From assembly GCA_964533585.1 (NCBI GenBank), contig CAZHMM010000108.1:1-13026 (forward strand): a stretch of 13,026 nucleotides of DNA, read 5' to 3'. A model generated the notes under the pieces. The model made no database searches, was not told the origin of the DNA, and saw nothing but the letters and a program-made list of their open reading frames with translations. The stretch is from Elioraea sp964533585. Its GTDB lineage: Bacteria; Pseudomonadota; Alphaproteobacteria; Acetobacterales; Acetobacteraceae. The position numbers and the translations under genes are program-made. Shown one piece after another: positions 1 through 6,323 of this stretch (its first letter is position 1; each line of letters begins with the position of its first letter).

Positions 1-10
1 ATAAAGTGCG

Positions 11-1267
11 CTACCCGCCGGTCTCGCGCTCCAGGAAGTCGAGCAGCGCGTCGAGGTCCTCGGCATTGCCCACCACCTGCTCGGGCATCTTGGTGCCGGG
101 CGTGTAGGTCGCCGGCCCGAGCGTGAACAGCTTCGCCACGGTCTCGCGCGTCCAGACGATGTCCATGCCGCGCAGCGCCTCGCTGAACGGGTAGTCGGGC
201 ACGGTGGCGATGCGCCGGCCGAACAGCCCGGCGAGAGTGGGGCCCGCGCGGTTGGCGCTGTCGCCCTTCAGCGTGTGGCAGGCGGCACAGGCGCGGAACA
301 CCCGCGCGCCGGGGTGGTCGGAGCCAGCCTCGTCCTCCGGCGTCGTCACCGCGCCGCCGAGATGCGCGCCGGTCTCGGCGTCCCAGCGCCGCACCCGGCG
401 GTCGGACCCGCCCGTCCAGAGCACGCCGTCGGGGGCGAAGGCGACGGCCCAGACCGGCAGGCCGGGGCCGGTGAGCGAGCGGATCAGCCGCCCCTCGGGC
501 AGGGCCCAGATCGCCACGCTGCCGCGGATGCCGCCGGCGGCGAGCCTGGTGCCGTCGCGGTTGGCCGCCAGCGTGATCAGCGGCGCGGTGCCGGCATCGA
601 GCGTGCGCGGCGGGCCTGATGGCGGGATCAGGTAGACCGTGCCGGCCGCCCCGGCGGCGGCGACCGTGCCGTCCGGCAGCACGGCGAGCGCGTTCAGCGG
701 GAACCCGGCCTCCAGCAGCACGCGCGGGGTGCCGTCGAGCGGCCAGAGCCGCACCGTGCCGTCGTATCCGGCGGACACCACGGCCGAGCCGTCCGGCAGC
801 CAGCCGACCGCGTTCACCGTGTTCTCGGTGTGGCCCTGGAAGACGCGCGGCGCGCCGCCCTCCACCGGCCAGACGCGCACGGTGCGGTCCCAGGCGGCCG
901 AGGCGATCCGCTGCCCGTCCGGCGACGCGGCCACGGCGGCGACGCGCGCCTCGTGGCCCGCGAACACGCGGAGGGGCTCGCCGCCGGCCGCGCGCCAGAG
1001 CGCGATCCGCCCGTCCTCGGCCCCGGTGACGAAGCGCCCGTCGGGCAGGAACGCGACCGCGTCCACGGCGCCCTCGTGCAGGCGCAGCACCGCCTCGGCC
1101 GCGCCGCGGGCGGGCGACCACAGGATCGCGGACTGGTCAAAGCTGCCGGAGACCACGCGCGCGCCGTCGGGGCTGACGGCGATCGCCTTCACCGGGCCGC
1201 CATGGCCGCGCAGCTCCGCCGCGGCGGGGGTCGCGAGCATCAGCAGCAGGGCGACGAGCAGGCGCAT
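11..1267 (-). CDS. Exported WD40 beta-propeller / cytochrome c fusion protein
   Basis: 418 aa. An N-terminal signal peptide (hydrophobic residues 2-16, likely cleavage after the AAA at 15-17) predicts export to the periplasm. Seven WD40-like repeats follow (about residues 20-300); most carry the SPDG/LPDG turn and several end in W (ILW 48-50, RVW 131-133, RLW 173-175, AIW 252-254), enough for one complete seven-bladed propeller. The C-terminal ~100 residues form a class I cytochrome c domain: CAACH at 327-331 binds haem covalently, and Met394 in TKMP is the likely distal ligand. The ATG is preceded by GGGGAGGG (1273-1280) at 5 nt, which supports this start. It lies 22 bp after the MoeA-PBP gene and is probably the last or near-last gene of the leftward operon. 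The haem domain implies electron transfer and the propeller a protein-docking platform; the partner is unknown. Domain calls are firm, the role is inferred. Confidence 0.9.
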   Translation of the reverse strand: MRLLVALLLMLATPAAAELRGHGGPVKAIAVSPDGARVVSGSFDQSAILWSPARGAAEAVLRLHEGAVDAVAFLPDGRFVTGAEDGRIALWRAAGGEPLRVFAGHEARVAAVAASPDGQRIASAAWDRTVRVWPVEGGAPRVFQGHTENTVNAVGWLPDGSAVVSAGYDGTVRLWPLDGTPRVLLEAGFPLNALAVLPDGTVAAAGAAGTVYLIPPSGPPRTLDAGTAPLITLAANRDGTRLAAGGIRGSVAIWALPEGRLIRSLTGPGLPVWAVAFAPDGVLWTGGSDRRVRRWDAETGAHLGGAVTTPEDEAGSDHPGARVFRACAACHTLKGDSANRAGPTLAGLFGRRIATVPDYPFSEALRGMDIVWTRETVAKLFTLGPATYTPGTKMPEQVVGNAEDLDALLDFLERETGG

Positions 1268-1272
1268 GCGAA

Positions 1273-1280
1273 CCCTCCCC
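1273..1280 (-). promoter_or_regulatory. Ribosome binding site of the WD40-cytochrome c gene
   Basis: Reads GGGGAGGG on the minus strand, 5 nt before the ATG at 1267. It lies inside the 22-base gap after the MoeA-PBP stop codon, so this gene has its own strong initiation site within the operon. Confidence 0.7.
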
Positions 1281-1289
1281 AGGCTGGCC

Positions 1290-3245
1290 TCAGGATGACG
1301 GCGAGAAGCCGAGCGCCGTCAATGCCTCGCGCGTGGCGGGCTCCGTCAACAGATCGCGGAAGGCGCGCACGGGGGCGCGATCGAGCCGGGCTTCAGGCAC
1401 GGCGAAGTCGTAGTGCTCCTCGGCGAGCGGGATGAAGCCGAGGCCGTAGTCGCGCGCAACGGTAGCGATCGCCACCCCCCAGTCGGCGCGGCCCTGCGCG
1501 ACCGCCGCGGCGACCGCGTTGTGGCTCTTCGGCTGGTTGAGGAAGCCCGGCGGGCGGGCGCCCTTCAGCAGCCCGTCGATCAGCACGCGCGTGCCGCTGC
1601 CGGCGTTGCGGTTCACCATCAGGCAGGCGGGGTCGGCGAGCGCGGCGGCGACCGCTTGCTCGGCGGCGCGGCCGTCGAAGCGGGCGTCGCCGGGGCGGAA
1701 CACGATCCCCTGCATGCGCCGCCAGCCGGGGATCAGGCTCACGCCCGCGGGCAGCAGCGGGCGGTTGTAGGTGCCAGTCTTCGGGTCGAGCAGGTGCATC
1801 GGCGCGAGGTCGGCCTCGCCACGGCGGGCGGCAGCGAGCCCGCCGAGCGAGCCGACATTCAGCACCTTGGCGGCGATGCCGCGCTCGGCGAGCAGGCCGG
1901 CGATGCGGTCGAGCCCGACGCAGTGGCTGCCGATCACCACCAGGTCGGCCGGGCGGATGCCACGCCCGATCAGCGTGACGGTGACGGGCGCGCCCGCCTC
2001 CACCGCATCCGTGAGGGCGGGGACCGCGACAAACCCGTCGGCGAGCGAGAACGCCGTCACCGCGCCCGAGCCCTTGGCGAGCGGGTAGGCGGCGAGGCCG
2101 GTCTCGCTCCGGACCAGCGAGACCATGGCGTACTCGGTGCGGCCGAGTTCCGAGGGCAGCCGCACCGCGAGTCGTGCCTCGACCGTCTCGGCCTCGGCGT
2201 CGGCCAGCCCGGCCATCGCCCGGATCAGGGGGGCGACGAACCCGTGGAAGGTGAACACCGCCGAGGTCGGGAAGCCGGGCAGCACGATCAGCGGCTTGCC
2301 CTCGGCGACCGCCAGGCAGAGCGGCTTGCCGGGCTTCAACGCCACCCCGTGCACGACGATCCGCCCGAGCCGCGACACCACGCGGTAGCAGAGATCACCC
2401 GCCCCCTTCGAGGTGCCGCCCGACAGCACCACCAGGTCGGCGCGCGCGAGCGCCTCGGTCAGCGCGCGGGCCAGCGCGGCCTCGTCATCCGGCACGATGC
2501 CGAGCGGGATCGCCTCGCCCCCGGCCTCGGCCACGGCGGCCGCGATGATCGCACCGTTGCTGTCGAACACCCCCGCCGGCCGCGGCAGTGCCCCGGGCGC
2601 GACCAACTCGTCGCCGGTCGAAAGCACGGCCACGCGGGGGCGGCGCAGCACCGCCACCTCGGCCAGACCGACCGCGGCGAGCATCCCGAGCTCGCGGCTG
2701 GTCAGCACGCGGGCGCGGCGCAGCACGGTCTCGCCGCGCGCGATGTCGCCGCCCGCGCCGCCGACATACGCGCCCGGGGCGACGGGCCGGCGCAGCGCGA
2801 TCCAGGCGCCGTCGTCCTCGCCCGGCTCGGCGTGCTCGACCATCACGACGGCGTCGGCGCCACGCGGCATCATCCCGCCGGTGGCGATCACGCTCGCGGT
2901 GCCGGGCTCGACGGTCAGCGCCGGCGGATGGCCGCAGGCGAGCAGCTCGGGGTTCAGGCGCAGACGCACCGGCGCCGCCTCGGACGCGCCGAGCGTGTCG
3001 GCGGCGCGCACCGCGAAGCCGTCCACGATCGAGCGGTCGAAGCCCGGCACATCGACGCAAGCGATCACGTCCTCGGCGAGCACACGCCCGAGCGCGGCGG
3101 CGAGCGGCACGGTCTCGGCGCCGAGCGGGCGCGGCGTGAAGGCGTCAGCGAACCGGCGCCGCGCCTCGTCCTCGGACACGACCTCGAGAAACTGCTCCTG
3201 CCGGGCGGCCGCGCGCACGGCGGCCATGGCGTCGAGCGGCGGCAT
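1290..3245 (-). CDS. moeA: Molybdopterin molybdotransferase MoeA fused to a PBP-like (LysR-substrate/periplasmic-binding-type) domain
   Basis: 651 aa from the ATG at 3245. Residues ~20-430 are a complete MoeA, which inserts molybdate into adenylylated molybdopterin to make Mo cofactor. Visible motifs are DGFAV (75-79), GGMMP (123-127), GGD (165-167), STGDEL (209-214), DSN (228-230), SGGTSKGAGD (275-284), KPGKP (304-308) and LPGFPTSA (322-329). The acidic residues D75, D167, E213, D228 and D284 sit where E. coli MoeA has its conserved active-site acids. Residues ~435-640 are a cytoplasmic PBP-like domain, with NRNAGSGTR (545-553) and a SHNAVAAAVAQG stretch (from 574), as in known MoeA/LysR-substrate-binding fusions; it may bind an oxyanion or small ligand. 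The chosen start forms a TGATG overlap with the upstream MoeA-like gene and lacks a strong Shine-Dalgarno, so reinitiation is likely. The open frame extends upstream to 3527, but that part overlaps the upstream gene and has no MoeA similarity. Confidence 0.92.
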   Translation of the reverse strand: MPPLDAMAAVRAAARQEQFLEVVSEDEARRRFADAFTPRPLGAETVPLAAALGRVLAEDVIACVDVPGFDRSIVDGFAVRAADTLGASEAAPVRLRLNPELLACGHPPALTVEPGTASVIATGGMMPRGADAVVMVEHAEPGEDDGAWIALRRPVAPGAYVGGAGGDIARGETVLRRARVLTSRELGMLAAVGLAEVAVLRRPRVAVLSTGDELVAPGALPRPAGVFDSNGAIIAAAVAEAGGEAIPLGIVPDDEAALARALTEALARADLVVLSGGTSKGAGDLCYRVVSRLGRIVVHGVALKPGKPLCLAVAEGKPLIVLPGFPTSAVFTFHGFVAPLIRAMAGLADAEAETVEARLAVRLPSELGRTEYAMVSLVRSETGLAAYPLAKGSGAVTAFSLADGFVAVPALTDAVEAGAPVTVTLIGRGIRPADLVVIGSHCVGLDRIAGLLAERGIAAKVLNVGSLGGLAAARRGEADLAPMHLLDPKTGTYNRPLLPAGVSLIPGWRRMQGIVFRPGDARFDGRAAEQAVAAALADPACLMVNRNAGSGTRVLIDGLLKGARPPGFLNQPKSHNAVAAAVAQGRADWGVAIATVARDYGLGFIPLAEEHYDFAVPEARLDRAPVRAFRDLLTEPATREALTALGFSPSS

Positions 3246-3247
3246 CA
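3243..3247 (-). promoter_or_regulatory. TGATG stop/start overlap coupling the two MoeA-like genes
   Basis: Minus-strand TGATG: the TGA ends the degenerate MoeA-like gene and its A begins the ATG of the MoeA-PBP gene. No strong ribosome binding site precedes the second ATG, so translation of the fusion probably depends on termination of the first gene, which would favour matched amounts of the two proteins. Confidence 0.75.
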
Positions 3248-4216
3248 GCAGAACCGCTGCACCGCGACGGCGGCCCCGGCCGGCAGGCCTTCGCTCTCGG
3301 GCGGGATGACCACCATCCCGTCGGCGGCCGCGAGCGCGGCCAAGGTCGGCGCATCGGCCGAGGCCAGCGGCTCGGCGGTCTCGCCGCGCAGCCGCACCAG
3401 CACGAGATCGGTCATCCCCACCGCCGAGGCGATCCGCCCGAGCAGCCGCGCGGCGACCGGCTCGGGCTCCGGACGGCCGGTCATGCGACGGATCAGCCTC
3501 GCGCCGAGCGCGCGCCAGCCGAGCCAAGCCGCCGCACCGCAGGGCAGGCGCAACACGGGAACCCCGTCGGCCATGTCGAGCGCAGCCAGGTCGATCGGTC
3601 GCGCGGCGAGACAGGGCTCGCCCGCAGCGGGCAGCACGATGAGATCAGCCGCTTCCTGACTGTCACCGACCGCGGCGCGCAGCATGATCCCCGCCGGCCC
3701 GTCGAGCCGGATCGCGACGCGCGGCTCGGCCCGCACGGTCAGGCAATCGCGTCCCAGCGCCGCCGCGACCGCGATCTGCGGCGGGCCCAGCACGGTTCCG
3801 TACGGCACCAGCAGCGCGCCCTCCGCCGCGTCGCCGCCGGCCGGCATCGCCCCATCCCCGGGCGCGGCCGGCTCGGTCGCGGCCACGATCCCGCCGGTCT
3901 CCTCGATCGCTTCGCGTGCGAGCACCGCGTCGGCGCCCTCCGGCAGCGCCGCACCGGCCGGCACGGGCTGGGCCAGGCTGAGCGGCACCGCCCCATAGGG
4001 CCCGGCGCCGAGCGTCTCCTCGGCCCGCACCGCGATCCCGGATCGGCGCGCAAGCGGGCGCGGCGGCACCGGCGCCGTGGCGCGGAGCGCCTCGGCCAGC
4101 ACCCGCCCGACGGCGCGCTCGAGCGGCACCGTCTCGGTGCGCGCGAGCGGCGGCACGGCCGCGATCCGGTCAAGCAGCGCGGCGAGCGGCATCAGGGCGC
4201 GCGGAGATCCATCCAT
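3245..4216 (-). CDS. Degenerate MoeA-like protein (probable non-catalytic partner of the MoeA-PBP fusion)
   Basis: 323 aa, against about 400 for ordinary MoeA. The N-terminal third is clearly MoeA-like: PLERAVGRVLAEAL (31-44), an SGIAV segment (59-63) where MoeA has DGxAV, PEGADAVLA (92-100), and GGDAAEG (127-133) matching the GGDIARG region. The segment that should be the molybdopterin-binding MogA-like domain is shortened and altered: no STGDEL, SGGxS or LPGxPxSA motif remains, the last being replaced by LPCGAAAW (224-231). The C-terminal domain IV-like part (~250-323) is recognisable. The Asp of DGxAV is Ser59, so molybdate insertion by this chain alone is unlikely. MoeA is a homodimer in known cases, so a structural or regulatory heterodimer with the next gene's product is an attractive inference. 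Its TGA overlaps the next ATG. Start uncertain: ATG at 4216 or ATG at 4192; neither has a clear Shine-Dalgarno. Confidence 0.75.
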   Translation of the reverse strand: MDGSPRALMPLAALLDRIAAVPPLARTETVPLERAVGRVLAEALRATAPVPPRPLARRSGIAVRAEETLGAGPYGAVPLSLAQPVPAGAALPEGADAVLAREAIEETGGIVAATEPAAPGDGAMPAGGDAAEGALLVPYGTVLGPPQIAVAAALGRDCLTVRAEPRVAIRLDGPAGIMLRAAVGDSQEAADLIVLPAAGEPCLAARPIDLAALDMADGVPVLRLPCGAAAWLGWRALGARLIRRMTGRPEPEPVAARLLGRIASAVGMTDLVLVRLRGETAEPLASADAPTLAALAAADGMVVIPPESEGLPAGAAVAVQRFC

Positions 4217-4265
4217 CGCGCGCAGATGTGGCGTGGCGGAGCGGCGAACGGAACCCCCATGGCGA

Positions 4266-5114
4266 CTAGGACTTCGCCTCCTTCTTCGGCCGGAAGCTCT
4301 GCCACTCGGCCTCCGTCAGACCGTCGAGGAAGCTGAAATTTCCGGCACCGCGCAGCCAGCGCCCGCCGTCGATCGTGATACAGGCGCCGTTGATGTAGGC
4401 CGCCTGATCGGAGACGAGATAGGCCGCGAGGTTCGCCAGTTCCTCATGCTCGCCCACGCGCTTCAGCGGCACGGTTGTGACCACATGCGCGGCGAGATCC
4501 TCGCGCGGAAAGAGGCGCTCCCACGCGCCCTTGGTCGGGAACGGCCCAGGCGCGATCGCGACCGTGCGGATCCCCTTGCCGCCCCATTCCACCGCGAGCG
4601 ACTGCGTCATCGCCAGCAGCCCGGCCTTCGCCATGGCCGAGGGCACGACATAGGGGCTGCCGGTCCAGGCATAGGTCGCGACGATCGACAGCACGACCCC
4701 GGGCCGGCCGGCCGCGAGCCAACGTCGCCCCGCCGCCATCGTCGCGTAGAGCGGGCCGTGCAGGGTGATGTTCAAAACGGCGTCGGCCGCGCGGTGGCTC
4801 AGCGTCTCGGTCCGCGCGATGAAGTTGGCGGCGGCGTTGTTGACCAGCACGTCGAAGCCGCCGGCCTCGAAACAGGCGCCGATCGCCGCCTCGACCGCGT
4901 CGGGGTCGCGCACGTCGACGCTGTGCGTGCCGACCTCCACGTCGGTCGCCGCGCCGATCTCGGCGGCGGCCGCCTGGAGCACGTCGAGCCTACGGCCCAT
5001 CAGCACGAGATCGGCGCCGAGCTCGGCGAAGCGCCTGGCCATGGAACGGCCGAGCCCGGTGCCGCCCCCGGTCACCAGGATCCGCCTGCCGGCGAGGAGA
5101 CCGGGGGCGAACAC
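4266..5114 (-). CDS. 2,4-dienoyl-CoA reductase-like SDR (DECR1 type)
   Basis: 282 aa short-chain dehydrogenase/reductase, probably reducing 2,4-dienoyl-CoA to 3-enoyl-CoA with NADPH during breakdown of unsaturated acyl chains. The Rossmann motif TGGGTGLG is at 15-22, NNAA at 92-95, and Asn115 in the LNITLHG helix. It lacks the standard YxxxK pair; instead Tyr148 (TYAWTG) lies 15 residues before Lys163 (SAMAKAG), the spacing of Tyr199/Lys214 in mammalian mitochondrial DECR1. Further DECR1-like stretches are VVPSA (156-160), PGPFPTKGAW (189-198), EELANLAAYL (224-233), INGA (241-244) and a C-terminal LTEAEW (266-271). The start is GTG, 4 nt after the TAXI gene stop, so the two are probably cotranscribed and coupled; the upstream GAGA is a weak ribosome binding site. 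Placement with TRAP genes suggests the imported substrate, or its CoA ester, feeds this enzyme. Another enoyl- or ketoacyl-thioester substrate is possible. Confidence 0.87.
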   Translation of the reverse strand: MFAPGLLAGRRILVTGGGTGLGRSMARRFAELGADLVLMGRRLDVLQAAAAEIGAATDVEVGTHSVDVRDPDAVEAAIGACFEAGGFDVLVNNAAANFIARTETLSHRAADAVLNITLHGPLYATMAAGRRWLAAGRPGVVLSIVATYAWTGSPYVVPSAMAKAGLLAMTQSLAVEWGGKGIRTVAIAPGPFPTKGAWERLFPREDLAAHVVTTVPLKRVGEHEELANLAAYLVSDQAAYINGACITIDGGRWLRGAGNFSFLDGLTEAEWQSFRPKKEAKS

Positions 5115-5118
5115 GCGC

Positions 5119-6273
5119 TCAGTTCTCGAAGATGACGGGCAGGTTCGCCGCCTTCAGCGCATCGGCGCGCGCCTTCGGCCATGCCGCCGCGAAGGCCTCA
5201 GCCTCGGCCGGCGCGCCGGCGACGAAGCCGCGCCACGCGGCCTGGAGCACCTGCTGACGCTTCAGCAGCGCTTCGTTGTGCGCGTCGTGCTCCGCCTTCC
5301 ACACGCCCGCTTCCTTCAGTGCCCGCACCGCACCCGGATGCCAGGGCACCACCCAATCGAGCCGCTGCCGATCGAGCGCCCAGCCGACATTGCCTGGAGC
5401 GGCGCCCTTGTAGTCGTCGTAGTAGGCGAGATGCGCGCGGACGAAGTTGTAGACGAGGGCCTCGTCCGTGCCCGCGTAGGTGGAGAGGATCGGATAGGGA
5501 TAGGTCGCGCCGATCACCGGCCGCTCGGGGCTCATCTCCGCCCCCTCCTTGCCGATGCCAGGGATATAGAACGGCGCCTTGGCGCGGATGCGTGCCCAGC
5601 CCTCGGTATCGTCATGCGGCACCGGCGGGTAGTGCACGCCGCGCGGAGAGGCCGCGAGCTGATAGACCGGCCCCGCAATGGTCGAGGCGAAGGCCGCGTC
5701 CACCTGGCCGTTGATGAGCCCGGTCATCGACGCGCCATAGCCGCCGAAATCGACCCGCTGGACATCGTTCCAGGTCAGGTTCGCGAAGGCCATCAGCGCG
5801 GTGATGTTGCCGTTCAGGCTCGGCGCGCCGGCGACCCAGGCGACGCGCTTGCCGCGCAGATCGGCGAGCGTGCGGATGTTGGCGTCGCGCGCCGTGACGA
5901 TTGTGAGCAACTGATCGGAGGTGTTCAGCAGCACCAGCCGGATGTCCTGCGGCCCCCAGTCGCGGCTGGCGCCGAACTCGTAGACGCCTTCCTGACTGAA
6001 ATACGAGGCGACGCCGAGATAGCCGAACTGCGCGCGCCCGTCGCGCAGCGGCACCTGCCTGGCGATGTCGTTACGGCCAGGCAATGCTCGCAGGCTGACA
6101 TTCAGCCGCTGACGCATCGCGTTGCCGATCGCCACCACCTGGTTGTAGCCGCCTGAGCCCACGTCGTACGCGGTGACGGCGATCGTGCCCGGAAGCTGGA
6201 TCGGCGACGATTGCGCGTGTGCCGTTCCGGCGCCCGCGACGAGCAGGCCGGCGGCAAGCATGGTCCGGATCAT
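5119..6273 (-). CDS. TAXI-family TRAP transporter solute-binding protein
   Basis: 384 aa. A Sec signal peptide (MIRTMLAAGLLVAGAGTAHA, cleavage after residue 20) sends it to the periplasm, where it would capture the substrate for the TRAP permease encoded just upstream. TAXI-type features are the opening VTAYDVGSGGYNQVVAIGNAM region (from 33), a GYLG segment (84-87), LADLRGKRVAWVAGAPS (136-152) and the INGQVDAAF helix-strand (187-195). It is somewhat longer than the ~320 aa usual for TAXI proteins. The start at 6273 is set by a near-perfect AAGGGAGG 7 nt upstream and by the signal peptide; the open frame continues to 6783, but that extension lies antiparallel in frame over the permease gene and has no family similarity. 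The substrate cannot be read from the sequence; characterised TAXI proteins bind organic acids or amino acids. Confidence 0.92.
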   Translation of the reverse strand: MIRTMLAAGLLVAGAGTAHAQSSPIQLPGTIAVTAYDVGSGGYNQVVAIGNAMRQRLNVSLRALPGRNDIARQVPLRDGRAQFGYLGVASYFSQEGVYEFGASRDWGPQDIRLVLLNTSDQLLTIVTARDANIRTLADLRGKRVAWVAGAPSLNGNITALMAFANLTWNDVQRVDFGGYGASMTGLINGQVDAAFASTIAGPVYQLAASPRGVHYPPVPHDDTEGWARIRAKAPFYIPGIGKEGAEMSPERPVIGATYPYPILSTYAGTDEALVYNFVRAHLAYYDDYKGAAPGNVGWALDRQRLDWVVPWHPGAVRALKEAGVWKAEHDAHNEALLKRQQVLQAAWRGFVAGAPAEAEAFAAAWPKARADALKAANLPVIFEN

Positions 6274-6280
6274 CCGTTGT

Positions 6281-6288
6281 CCTCCCTT
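6281..6288 (-). promoter_or_regulatory. Ribosome binding site of the TAXI gene
   Basis: Minus-strand AAGGGAGG with a 7-nt spacer to the ATG at 6273. It fixes the start at the signal peptide and excludes the much longer upstream open frame. Confidence 0.8.
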
Positions 6289-6323
6289 CGTAAAGCCTCG
6301 TTGCCGGAAACATGGCGCGCGGC

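Noticed and set aside
3246..3527. N-terminal extension of the MoeA-PBP fusion
   Set aside because: The extension is an Arg/Ala/Gly-rich stretch overlapping the upstream MoeA-like gene in another frame; the ATG at 3245 forms a TGATG junction and begins MoeA similarity.
1413..3659. A 748-codon plus-strand open frame opposite the MoeA-PBP gene
   Set aside because: Arg/His/Gly-rich with no recognisable domain; the minus strand here encodes clear MoeA and PBP motifs.
3245..4216. Degenerate MoeA-like gene as a pseudogene
   Set aside because: The frame is intact, codon use resembles its neighbours and its stop is coupled to the next start, so a retained function is more likely than decay.
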